A stretch of 64,000 nt of DNA from assembly GCF_007858535.1 (NCBI RefSeq), contig NZ_CP040174.1:1922001-1986000 (forward strand), read 5' to 3'. The stretch comes from Arthrobacter sp. UKPF54-2. Its GTDB lineage: Bacteria; Actinomycetota; Actinomycetes; Actinomycetales; Micrococcaceae. The notes beneath the pieces were generated by a model that had not been told where the DNA came from, did not search any database, and worked only from the letters and a program-made list of their open reading frames with translations. Below are positions 32,926 through 40,986 of the stretch, one piece after another (position 1 is the stretch's first letter; every line of letters starts with the position of its first letter). A program made the position numbers and the translations under genes.

Positions 32926-34632
32926 TTGTCGAACACCGCCACGCTGGCAACCCTGTCCGGTTCCGACCTCGCCGCCGACCCCAACTGGTGGCGCCAGGCG
33001 TCCGTGTACCAGATCTACCCGCGCAGCTTCTCCGACTCCAACGGTGACGGCCTCGGCGACATCAAGGGCATCACCGCCAAGGTGCCGTACCTGAAGGCCC
33101 TCGGCATCGACGCCGTCTGGCTCTCACCGTTCTACCCCTCGGCCCTGGCCGACGGCGGCTACGACGTCGACGACTACCGCGACGTCGACCCCAAGCTCGG
33201 CACGCTGGAGGACTTCGACGAGATGTCCGCCGCCCTGCACGCCGCCGGCATCAAGCTGATCGCGGACATCGTCCCGAACCACTCCTCCAACCGCCACGTC
33301 TGGTTCCAGGAGGCCCTCGCCTCCCCGCGCGGCTCCGATGCCCGGGAGCGCTACATCTTCCGCGACGGCAAAGGCGAAAACGGCGAGATCCCGCCCTCGG
33401 ACTGGGAATCCGTGTTCGGCGGCCCGGCCTGGGAGCGCATCACCGAACCCGACGGCACACCCGGCCAGTGGTACATGCACATCTTCGCCAAGGAACAGCC
33501 GGACCTGAACTGGTCCAACCGCGAGATCCGCGATGATTTCCTCAAGACGTTGCGCTTCTGGTCCGACCGCGGCGTGGACGGCTTCCGCGTCGACGTCGCG
33601 CACGCCCTCACCAAGGACCTGACCGAGCCGCTGCTGTCCAAGGTCGAACTGAGCGAGGCCAACTCCGGCACCGACGGCTTCGACGACGGCTCGCACCCGT
33701 TCTGGGACCGCGACGAGGTGCACGAGATCTACGTCGAATGGCGTGAGGTGTTCAACGAATACAACCCGCCGCGCACCGCCGTTGCCGAGGCGTGGGTGCA
33801 CGCGTCCCGCCGCGCGCGCTACGCCAGCCCGGAGGGGCTGGGCCAGGCCTTCAACTTCGACCTGCTGCAGGCCGACTTCGACGCCGACGAGTTCCGCGAA
33901 ATCATCACCCGCAACCTCGCCGAGGCCACCGAGTCCGGCGCCTCCTCCACCTGGGTCTTCTCCAACCACGACGTCGTCCGGCACGCCACCCGCTACGGCC
34001 TGCCCAAGGGCGGCGGACGGCACGCCAAGGGCCAGGACGGCAAGGGCTGGCTGCTGGCCGGAGCCCCGGCCGAGGAACTCGACGTCGAACTGGGCCTGCG
34101 CCGCGCCCGCGCCGCGACCCTGCTGATGCTGGCCCTCCCCGGCTCCGCGTACCTGTACCAGGGTGAGGAACTCGGCCTGCAGGAAGTCGCCGAGATCCCG
34201 GACACCGAGCGCCAGGACCCCACGTTCTTCCGCAACAAGGGCGTGGAGATCGGCCGCGACGGCTGCCGGGTGCCGCTGCCCTGGTCCCCGGAAGGTCCCT
34301 CCTTCGGCTTCGGCGACGGCGGCGCCCACCTGCCGCAGCCAGCCTGGTTCTCCCGCTACGCCGTGGCCGCCCAGGACGGCACCGAAGGCTCCACCCTGGA
34401 GTTCTACCGCAAGGCCCTGAAGCTGCGCCGCGAGCTGCAGACCTCCGAGGAGCTGGAGTGGGTCGAGACCGGCAACGCGGACGTGCTGCACTTCCGCCGC
34501 CACGGCGGCTGGCAGTCCGTGACCCACTTCGGGGACAACGCCGTCGAACTGCCCGCCGGCGAGGTGCTGATCAGCAGCGGCCCGCTGGACGGACAGTTGC
34601 TCCCGGGCAACACCACCGTCTGGCTCCGGTGA
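32926..34632 (+). CDS. GH13 alpha-glucosidase
   Basis: 568 residues, TIM-barrel glycoside hydrolase of the oligo-1,6-glucosidase/alpha-glucosidase group (GH13). Nucleophile Asp223 in GFRVDVAH, acid/base Glu288 in TAVAEAW, and Asp349 in FSNHDVVRH are all present, with the calcium-type DSNGDGLGDIKGI loop at 37-50. It has no signal peptide, so it hydrolyses imported alpha-glucosides (maltose, isomaltose, trehalose-like or sucrose) in the cytoplasm. The TTG start has a modest AAGGAT ribosome-binding site. The next gene overlaps by four bases (GTGA). Probably controlled by the divergent ROK protein. Confidence 0.92.
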   Translation: MSNTATLATLSGSDLAADPNWWRQASVYQIYPRSFSDSNGDGLGDIKGITAKVPYLKALGIDAVWLSPFYPSALADGGYDVDDYRDVDPKLGTLEDFDEMSAALHAAGIKLIADIVPNHSSNRHVWFQEALASPRGSDARERYIFRDGKGENGEIPPSDWESVFGGPAWERITEPDGTPGQWYMHIFAKEQPDLNWSNREIRDDFLKTLRFWSDRGVDGFRVDVAHALTKDLTEPLLSKVELSEANSGTDGFDDGSHPFWDRDEVHEIYVEWREVFNEYNPPRTAVAEAWVHASRRARYASPEGLGQAFNFDLLQADFDADEFREIITRNLAEATESGASSTWVFSNHDVVRHATRYGLPKGGGRHAKGQDGKGWLLAGAPAEELDVELGLRRARAATLLMLALPGSAYLYQGEELGLQEVAEIPDTERQDPTFFRNKGVEIGRDGCRVPLPWSPEGPSFGFGDGGAHLPQPAWFSRYAVAAQDGTEGSTLEFYRKALKLRRELQTSEELEWVETGNADVLHFRRHGGWQSVTHFGDNAVELPAGEVLISSGPLDGQLLPGNTTVWLR

Positions 34633-35594
34633 GCGCCAAGGAACTGGTCCCCACCCAGGAACTGATATACGGCTGCATGGGCCTGGGCGGCAGCTGGTCG
34701 GCGGAGCCGTACTCGTCCGCGCACGTGGACGAGGCGGCCGCCGCCGTGGACGCTGCCCTGCAGACCGGCATCACGCTGTTCGACCACGCCGACATTTACC
34801 GCAGCGGCAAGGCCGAGGCGGTCTTCGGCGAGGTGCTGGCGCAGACCCCGGGCCTGCGGGAACGGATCCGGCTGCAGACCAAATGCGGCATCCGGCTGGG
34901 GGAGCAGGGCCTCGACGCGTACTACGACCTGAGCCGGGAAGGCATCCTGGACCGGGTCAACGAAAGCCTGGCCCGGCTCAAGACGGACTACGTGGACGTG
35001 CTCATGCTGCACCGGCCCGACCCGCTGGTGGATCCTGCCGAGGTGGCCTCCGCCGTCGGACAGCTGATGGCCGAGGGTAAAATCCGAGCGGTCGGCGTGT
35101 CCAACATGTCGGCCCCGCAGATTGAGCTGCTGCAGGACCGGCTCGAGGCTCCCGTGGTGGCCAACCAGCTGGAGATGAGCCTCTCCGCGCGTGCCTGGCT
35201 GGAAAGCACCGTGCTCGTCAACCACGCCGAGGGCACGGACTACAGCTTCCCGCACGGCACCGTGGAGCACTGCGTCCGGCACGGCATCACCCTGCAGGCC
35301 TACGGGGCCCTGTCCCGCGGACTCTACACCGGAGCGCCGGCGCCGGCCCCGAGCGCCGCGGAGGAGGCCACCGCCGCCCTCGTGGCCGAGATGGCCGCGG
35401 CGAAGGGCACCACGGGCGAAGCGGTGCTGCTGGGCTGGCTGATGAAGCACCCGGCCGGCATCGCCCCCGTAATCGGCACGGCCAAACCGGAGCGGATCCT
35501 GGCCTGCGCCGGGGCCGCCGAGGTGGCCGCGGCGATGTCCCGCGCCGAGTGGTACCGGCTCTGGATCACGGCCCGGGGCAGCAACATCCCCTAG
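34629..35594 (+). CDS. Aldo/keto reductase
   Basis: 321 residues. NADPH-dependent TIM-barrel reductase. Catalytic residues: aspartate and tyrosine in FDHADIYRSGKAE, lysine in LQTKCGIR, and histidine in VLMLHRPDPL. It resembles the YdhF-like group (KIRAVGVSNMSAPQIELLQ). The substrate is unknown; translational coupling to the alpha-glucosidase suggests a sugar aldehyde or ketose. It ends before a 17-base stem hairpin. Confidence 0.88.
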   Translation: MSAKELVPTQELIYGCMGLGGSWSAEPYSSAHVDEAAAAVDAALQTGITLFDHADIYRSGKAEAVFGEVLAQTPGLRERIRLQTKCGIRLGEQGLDAYYDLSREGILDRVNESLARLKTDYVDVLMLHRPDPLVDPAEVASAVGQLMAEGKIRAVGVSNMSAPQIELLQDRLEAPVVANQLEMSLSARAWLESTVLVNHAEGTDYSFPHGTVEHCVRHGITLQAYGALSRGLYTGAPAPAPSAAEEATAALVAEMAAAKGTTGEAVLLGWLMKHPAGIAPVIGTAKPERILACAGAAEVAAAMSRAEWYRLWITARGSNIP

Positions 35595-35612
35595 GCACGC
35601 CCATCTCTCCCA

Positions 35613-35656
35613 ACCGGCCCGCAGTTGTTCCCTAACCCCAACAACTGCGGGCCGGT
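35613..35656 (+). terminator. Hairpin after the aldo/keto reductase gene
   Basis: A perfect 17-base inverted repeat (35613-35629 with 35640-35656) and a 10-base loop, 18 bases after the stop codon. There is no clear T-run, but position and stability fit the end of the GH13-aldo/keto reductase operon. Confidence 0.75.
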
Positions 35657-35747
35657 CCTGTGTGCGGGCGTGATTTTGGTCGTATTGGTCGCCCCGAACG
35701 GGGGTATTACTTGGCGGCGGGCCGGTCCGGGCGGCTAGCGTAGAGAC

Positions 35748-36611
35748 ATGACCTCTACCACCACCGCCGGGATTGTCCGGCCCCAGCGCAACGTCCCGGC
35801 CGAAATCGCCCGCTCCTGGCTGCTGGTCAACGCCATGAAGCCCGAACTCTTCGGACAATCCGCGGAGTCCCGCGCGGACGCCATCATCCTGGACATCGAA
35901 GACGCGGTGGACCCCTCGCAGAAGGACGCCGCACGCGAGCACGTCATCGACTGGCTGACCGCCGGCGGCAGCGCCTGGGTTCGGATCAACGATGCCACCA
36001 GCCCGTTCTGGGCCGATGACCTCGCCGGACTCCGCGGCACCCCCGGACTGCTGGGCGTGATGCTCGCCAAGACCGAATCCGCGGACCAGGTCACCGAAAG
36101 CTTCCACCGCATGGACGGCAAGACCCCGGTCATCCCGCTGGTTGAATCCGCCGTCGGCATCGAGGAAGCCAACCACATCGCCAAGGCCCAGGGCGCGTTC
36201 CGGCTGGCCTTCGGCTCCGGCGACTTCCGCCGCGACACCGGCATGGCCGCCACCCCGGAGGCCATGGCCTACCCGCGCGCCAAGCTCGTCGTCGCCAGCC
36301 GGGTCGGCAACCTGCCCGGCCCCATCGACGGCCCCACGGTGGGCACCAACCACCCGATCCTGCGCGAGCAGACCGGCATCACCGTGATGATGGGCATGAC
36401 CGGCAAGCTCTGCCTCGCCATCGACCAGACCCACGTGATCAACGAGGTCATCAGCCCCACGCCGTCCGACGTCGCCTGGGCCACCGACTTCATGGCCGAC
36501 TTCGAGGCCAACGGCCGCGTGATCCGGGACGGCTCCGACCTGCCGCGCCTCGGCCGCGCCGAAAAGATCATGAAGCTCGCGGTAGCCTTTGGGGTGCAGC
36601 CGGCCCTGTAG
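35748..36611 (+). CDS. HpcH/HpaI aldolase / CitE-like lyase
   Basis: 287 residues of the CitE/malyl-CoA lyase family. RSWLLVNAMKPE opens the barrel; ADAIILDIEDAV carries the metal-binding acidic residues, VIPLVESAVGIE the conserved glutamate, and FGSGDFRRDTG the second metal aspartate. It cleaves or forms a carbon-carbon bond in a (CoA-)hydroxyacid; no citDF partners are near, so the substrate is unclear. The ATG lies six bases after TAGCGT, so leaderless. DUF2797 follows 24 bases downstream. Confidence 0.87.
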   Translation: MTSTTTAGIVRPQRNVPAEIARSWLLVNAMKPELFGQSAESRADAIILDIEDAVDPSQKDAAREHVIDWLTAGGSAWVRINDATSPFWADDLAGLRGTPGLLGVMLAKTESADQVTESFHRMDGKTPVIPLVESAVGIEEANHIAKAQGAFRLAFGSGDFRRDTGMAATPEAMAYPRAKLVVASRVGNLPGPIDGPTVGTNHPILREQTGITVMMGMTGKLCLAIDQTHVINEVISPTPSDVAWATDFMADFEANGRVIRDGSDLPRLGRAEKIMKLAVAFGVQPAL

Positions 36612-36635
36612 CCGGACCCGAACCAAGGAGACCCC

Positions 36636-37574
36636 GTGACCGATGCCCGCTATCTGGTCCACGGGGTCTTTTGGGATGGTCCCCCGCCGGCCGCGGGGCA
36701 CGACGCCGGCCGCGCGGCCCTGCGCCTGCAGGACCCCTCGGGCGGCTTCACCGAGGTGGCGCTCGACGCCGGCACGCGGCTGGGCTTCCGGCTGGCCTCG
36801 CCGGGCAAGCACTGCCTGGGCCACCACAAGGTGCACGGACCCGCGGACCGGGATCACCTCGTCTGCCCGGACCGGGCACCGGCTGCCCGCGGAAGCCAGT
36901 GCGGGCCGTGTTTCGCCGTCGACGATTCACGGCTGATCCACGACTTCCACCGCGGCGGGCGCGTTCCGTCCGGCCTGCGCTCCTACCTGATGCAGCCGCA
37001 CTGGCTCTACATCGCCACCTTCGCCCACGGCGCCAGCAAGGTGGGAACCGCCTCACAGCTGCGGAAATGGCACCGGCTCGCGGAGCAGGGCGCCGTCGTC
37101 GCCCGCTACGTCGCCCGCGCCGGGGACGGGAGGGTGGTCAGGGTGCTGGAGGATCTGGTCACGAGCGATGCCGGGCTGCCGCAGCAGGTCCGCTCGGCTG
37201 CGAAAGCCGCCGGCCTCACGGCACCGGCAGCCGCCGCAGAACTCGATGGGCTGAACGGCCGGCTCGCCGCGGAGGTCCGGACCCTGCTCGCCGGCGCCGG
37301 CGGGGAGGGCTTCGACGTGGTGGACGAACGCTGGCAGCGGCCCGGGCTGGCCGACGCCGCCTGCACCCCCGCTGCCCGGCATGCCTACCCGCATGACCTC
37401 GGCGCCGACGCCCACGGCTTCACCGTCTCCTCGCTGAGCGGCAGCATCGCGCTGGCATGGCTCGACGGCGCCGACCTTGACTTTGTGGTCAACCTCGGCG
37501 CTCTGAAGGGGCGTGTGATCGAACTCGGGGACCACGGTTCCGAGGTCCCCGCCGTCCAGGAGTCCCTGTTCTGA
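36636..37574 (+). CDS. DUF2797 family protein with GIY-YIG-like segment
   Basis: 312 residues. A cysteine/histidine-rich part (CLGHHKVHG about residue 55, HLVCPDR, SQCGPCFAVDD at about 90) probably binds zinc. It is followed by WLYIATFAHGASKVGTASQL with RKWHRLAEQGAV, which resembles the GIY-YIG nuclease core (LYI, K-V-G, R). The C-terminal part has no known motif. The family is widespread in actinobacteria and haloarchaea but its role is unknown; nucleic-acid cleavage or binding is an inference. GTG start with AAGGAG ribosome-binding site, 24 bases after the CitE-like gene. Confidence 0.82.
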   Translation: MTDARYLVHGVFWDGPPPAAGHDAGRAALRLQDPSGGFTEVALDAGTRLGFRLASPGKHCLGHHKVHGPADRDHLVCPDRAPAARGSQCGPCFAVDDSRLIHDFHRGGRVPSGLRSYLMQPHWLYIATFAHGASKVGTASQLRKWHRLAEQGAVVARYVARAGDGRVVRVLEDLVTSDAGLPQQVRSAAKAAGLTAPAAAAELDGLNGRLAAEVRTLLAGAGGEGFDVVDERWQRPGLADAACTPAARHAYPHDLGADAHGFTVSSLSGSIALAWLDGADLDFVVNLGALKGRVIELGDHGSEVPAVQESLF

Positions 37575-37620
37575 GCCGCTGGCCACGGGCCGTGCACCAG
37601 GGCCCCGGTAGACTGGCACG

Positions 37621-37845
37621 GTGCTGAACGAATTCTGGGCCACCGCGCCAACCACCTACAAGGTGCTCGTTTTCAGCGCCATGGGGCTGATCGCCGTCGG
37701 CATCATCCTCAACCTCGTCGGCAATACCACCGGCAACCAGGGCCTGGCGCTGGCCTCCCTGGCCGTGATCGGGCTCGGGCTCGTCCTGCACATCGCCGGA
37801 ATCGTGGTCCGCGGCCAGACGATCCGCAAAAACCTCAGGCGTTAG
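37621..37845 (+). CDS. Small DUF3188-like membrane protein
   Basis: 74 residues with two membrane segments (about 14-34 and 42-62) separated by GNTTGNQG, and a basic C-terminus (RGQTIRKNLRR) that should stay in the cytoplasm. It resembles actinobacterial DUF3188 proteins of unknown function. The GTG lies six bases after TAGACT. Its end overlaps the convergent sulP gene by 11 bases. Confidence 0.75.
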   Translation: MLNEFWATAPTTYKVLVFSAMGLIAVGIILNLVGNTTGNQGLALASLAVIGLGLVLHIAGIVVRGQTIRKNLRR

Positions 37846-39517
37846 CGGCGGCGTTCCGCGCCACGTGGCTCCGCGCGTGCTCCACGGCCCCGGGCAGGCT
37901 GTCGAACAAGTGCTTATGGTGCCGGAGCGAGCGGATCACGCCCACGTTTGTCACCAAAGCCAGATGCTGCGGCTGGATGCCTTTGAGCAGCACCGTGACG
38001 CCGCGCAGTTCCAGCGCCGAGATCACCTCCACCAGCGTGTGCGCCCCGGTCGCGTCGAGCAGCCGCACCTGCGAGAGCCGGATGATCGCGACCTGGATGT
38101 CCCTGACCTGGCTGATTTCCTGCAGGACCCGTTCCGCCGCGCCGAAGAACATGGCGCCGTCCAGCCGGAAGATGGCGATGTGGCCGTCCCCGGGTTCCGG
38201 CGGCCCGGGGATGTCCTCGCGCTGCACCCCGCTGAGTGAGGCAAACTTCCGCAGCGTGAACACCGCCGCCGCGACGAGCCCGATCTCGATCGCCACGATC
38301 AGGTCGAACGCCACGGTGATCAGCGCCGTCAGGACAAAAACGAAGGCATCCGCCCGGGTGGAACGCAGCACCGCCGCCACGGTCTGACGCGAGACCATTC
38401 GCGTGGCCGTGACCATCAGGATCCCGGCCAGCACCGCCAGCGGGATCCTGCCCACCAGAGGCGCTGCGAGGTAGATGATGGCCAGCAGCACCAGGGCGTG
38501 CACAATCGCCGCGAGCCGGGTTTTGGCTCCGGAGCGCACGTTGACGGCGGTCCGGGCGATCGCGCCGGTGGCCGGCATCCCGCCGAAGAGCCCCGCCGCC
38601 ACCGATGCCAGGCCCTGCCCGGTGAGTTCGCGGTCCGGGCTATAGGTGCCGGTGGGGCGGCCGTCCGGACCCACCATGCCGGCGGCCACCCGGGCGGACA
38701 GCAGCGACTCGATGGCCGCGAGCGTGGCGATGGACACCGCCGGCATCAGGAGCCCGCCCAGCGCCGACGGATCCAGCGCCGGCAGTGCGGGGGCTGCGAG
38801 CGAATGCGGCAGGGCACCGATCCGTGGGATCTGCAGACCCAGGAGTTCGGCCGCCAGGGTGGCCAGCAGCACCGCTGCCAGGCTCGCGGGAATGGTCTTG
38901 TTGAGCCGGGGGAGCAGGAACATCACCGCGGCGACGCCCGCCACCACGGCCAGGGTCTGCAGCACGGCGGGAGCGGAGGCCGAGGCTGCGCTCTCGACTG
39001 CGGCCAGCACGGTGTTGTGGCCCGGCACCCCCGCCGTCCCGGTGGCCATGGGCACCTGCTGCAGGAAGATGATGGCCGCGATGCCCAGGGTGAAGCCTTC
39101 CACCACGGGCCACGGGATGAAGGCGACCGCCCGGCCCATGCCGCTGATGCCCAGGAGGATGACCAGCAGCCCGGCCATCACGGAGACGAGGGCGATGCTC
39201 CCGGCCCCGTGCGCGGCGACCACGGGGGCCAGAACCACCACCATTGCGCCGGTAGGTCCGGAGACCTGGACGTGGGAGCCGCCCATCACGGCGGCCACCA
39301 GCCCGGCGACCACCGCCGTGATGAGCCCGGCCTCGGCGCCCACCCCAGAGCTCACCCCGAACGCGAGGGCCAGCGGCAGGGCTACGATGCCCACGGTGAT
39401 GCCGGAGAGCAGGTCCGTCCGCCAGGACGTGCGCAGCCCCTCGTAGTCGCGAACGGACGGCAGGAACCGGGCAAGGTAGCCGCCCCGGGAGCTTCGGGAG
39501 ACTGTCCCGGCGGTCAC
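37835..39517 (-). CDS. SulP-family anion transporter with STAS domain
   Basis: 560 residues. A SulP transporter domain of 11-14 helices (SGITVGIVALPLALAFGVSS, QVSGPTGAMVVVLAP, GLASVAAGLFGGMPATGAIA) is followed by a cytoplasmic STAS domain (about 430-545, IFRLDGAMFFGAAERV and RLLDATGAHTLVEVI). Family members carry sulfate, bicarbonate or other anions. The start overlaps the stop of an ArsR-family gene by four bases, so the pair is an operon. The sulfate call is not certain. Confidence 0.88.
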   Translation of the reverse strand: MTAGTVSRSSRGGYLARFLPSVRDYEGLRTSWRTDLLSGITVGIVALPLALAFGVSSGVGAEAGLITAVVAGLVAAVMGGSHVQVSGPTGAMVVVLAPVVAAHGAGSIALVSVMAGLLVILLGISGMGRAVAFIPWPVVEGFTLGIAAIIFLQQVPMATGTAGVPGHNTVLAAVESAASASAPAVLQTLAVVAGVAAVMFLLPRLNKTIPASLAAVLLATLAAELLGLQIPRIGALPHSLAAPALPALDPSALGGLLMPAVSIATLAAIESLLSARVAAGMVGPDGRPTGTYSPDRELTGQGLASVAAGLFGGMPATGAIARTAVNVRSGAKTRLAAIVHALVLLAIIYLAAPLVGRIPLAVLAGILMVTATRMVSRQTVAAVLRSTRADAFVFVLTALITVAFDLIVAIEIGLVAAAVFTLRKFASLSGVQREDIPGPPEPGDGHIAIFRLDGAMFFGAAERVLQEISQVRDIQVAIIRLSQVRLLDATGAHTLVEVISALELRGVTVLLKGIQPQHLALVTNVGVIRSLRHHKHLFDSLPGAVEHARSHVARNAAANA

Positions 39518-39906
39518 GAGGCGACGCCTGGCTGGGGCGAGGCGGGCAGCGGCGCGGCCGGCAGTTCCTGCGCGAGCCGGAGCTGCTCACCCGAGTCCGC
39601 GAGGCTGTCCAGCAGGAAGATCCGGGCGATGGCCAGCAGCTCGGCAATCTTCGGGTGCGCCAGCCGGTACGTTACCGCGTTGGCCGTCCGGACCGAGGTC
39701 ACCACCCGGTGCCGGCGCAAGGTGGCCAGGTGCTGGGACAGGTGCGAGGCCTCAAGCCCTGTCTCGGCCAGCAGGTGGCTGACCGGGGCCGCGGTGTCCG
39801 GCGCGGCCGCCAGCAGTTCCAATACCCGGATCCTCGCCGGGTGGGCCAGGGCCTTGAACAGATTCGCCTTGATCTCGTACAGGGGGGCCTGCGCTGCGGG
39901 CATCAT
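39514..39906 (-). CDS. ArsR-family transcriptional regulator
   Basis: 130 residues. The winged helix (about 8-95) shows LFKALAHPARIRVLELLA, the recognition helix LEASHLSQHLATLRRHRVV and the wing VRTANAVTYRLAHPKI. There is no cysteine at all, so thiolate metal or sulfide sensing by the classic ArsR/SqrR mechanisms is excluded; histidines could still bind metal. It is coupled to the SulP transporter gene by a four-base overlap and probably represses it. ATG start at 39906. Confidence 0.88.
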   Translation of the reverse strand: MMPAAQAPLYEIKANLFKALAHPARIRVLELLAAAPDTAAPVSHLLAETGLEASHLSQHLATLRRHRVVTSVRTANAVTYRLAHPKIAELLAIARIFLLDSLADSGEQLRLAQELPAAPLPASPQPGVAS

Positions 39907-39961
39907 CGGAAGGACCTGCGCTCTCTCCGCGACCGGAGCACCGGGCCGCGGCTTGCTGACT

Positions 39962-39975
39962 TGATGTTTTCATCA
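39962..39975. promoter_or_regulatory. TGATG-TTTT-CATCA inverted repeat, candidate ArsR operator
   Basis: A perfect 5-base inverted repeat with a 4-base centre, 56 bases upstream of the ArsR-family start codon and in an otherwise GC-rich gap shared with the divergent hadA-like gene. Short AT-rich palindromes of this form are typical ArsR-family sites. Confidence 0.5.
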
Positions 39976-40051
39976 TACCGCTGTGAGGCAAGGCCGCCCG
40001 CGCGCCTGTAACGCGGACGGCCCGCCCGGGGTTGGGCGCTAGGCTGGAGCC

Positions 40052-40531
40052 ATGACTATCAATCCGGATCTCCAGGGCCGCAATTACCCTGCCGCAGAGG
40101 TGTATGACGTCGGCCGCGAGAAGATCCGCGAGTTCGCGCGCGCAGTCAAGGCCACCCACCGGGCCCACTTCGAGGTGGACGCCGCCCGGTCCCTGGGCCA
40201 CGGCGACCTGGTGGCCCCGCCCACCTTCGTGATCATCGTGGCGCAGCGCGCCGACGCGCAGCTGATCGAAGACCCGGAATCCGGCATCGATTTCTCCCGC
40301 GTGGTCCACGCCGACCAGCGCTTCGTGCACCACCGGCCGATCGTCGCCGGCGACCGCCTCGTGGCCGAACTCCACGTCGACGGCGTCCGCGCCATGGGGG
40401 GAGGGGCCATGATCACCACCCGCTCCGAGATCTTCGCCCTCACCGGCGGCGCCGCGGCCGGAGATTCCGGCGGCCGCGAAGCCGTCGCCACCACCACCTC
40501 GTCCATCCTGGTCCGCGGAGAGGGACAGTAG
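40052..40531 (+). CDS. FAS1-like dehydratase domain protein (HadA/HadC-like)
   Basis: 159 residues, single hotdog domain of the MaoC N-terminal type (YPAAEVYDVGREKIREFARA, APPTFVIIVAQRA, HADQRFVHHRPIVAGDRL). In mycobacteria such subunits pair with HadB, which supplies the hydratase motif, to dehydrate 3-hydroxyacyl chains. The next gene encodes a HadB-like partner two bases downstream, so a heterodimer is expected. The ATG lies six bases after TAGGCT, so the operon mRNA is leaderless. Confidence 0.85.
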   Translation: MTINPDLQGRNYPAAEVYDVGREKIREFARAVKATHRAHFEVDAARSLGHGDLVAPPTFVIIVAQRADAQLIEDPESGIDFSRVVHADQRFVHHRPIVAGDRLVAELHVDGVRAMGGGAMITTRSEIFALTGGAAAGDSGGREAVATTTSSILVRGEGQ

Positions 40532-40533
40532 CC

Positions 40534-40971
40534 ATGAGCATTGACATCGCAGAACTCACCGTCGGCCAGGAAATCGGCAGCCGCGCCATCGAGGTCACCC
40601 GCACCGACCTCGTCAAGTACGCCGGCGCCTCCGGCGACTTCAACCCGATCCACTGGAACGAACCCTTCGCCACGGGCGTGGGCCTGCCCGGCGTGATCGC
40701 CCACGGCATGTTCACGATGGGCGCCGCCGTCCAGCTCGTGACCGACTGGGCCGGCGACCCGGCCGCCGTCGTCGACTTCCAGACCCGCTTCACCAAGCCC
40801 GTCCCGGTGGCGGACACCACCGGAACCCCGGAGCCCGGTGCCGTGATCGAGGTCAGCGGCGCCATCGGGGCGCTCGACGCCGACGCCGGCACCGCCCGCG
40901 TGGATCTCACCGTCGTCGCCGGGGGCCAGAAGGTCCTGATGAAGGCCCAGGCCGTCGTCCGGCTGGCCTGA
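40534..40971 (+). CDS. MaoC-like hydratase (HadB-like)
   Basis: 145 residues with the R-hydratase motif YAGASGDFNPIHWNE, in which the aspartate and histidine are catalytic, followed by IAHGMFTMGAAVQLV. It should form the catalytic subunit of a (3R)-hydroxyacyl dehydratase with the preceding protein. A typical Arthrobacter makes no mycolic acids, so the substrate is probably another 3-hydroxyacyl-ACP or -CoA. Two bases separate it from the hadA-like gene. Confidence 0.88.
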   Translation: MSIDIAELTVGQEIGSRAIEVTRTDLVKYAGASGDFNPIHWNEPFATGVGLPGVIAHGMFTMGAAVQLVTDWAGDPAAVVDFQTRFTKPVPVADTTGTPEPGAVIEVSGAIGALDADAGTARVDLTVVAGGQKVLMKAQAVVRLA

Positions 40972-40986
40972 CCCGATGATGCTGCC

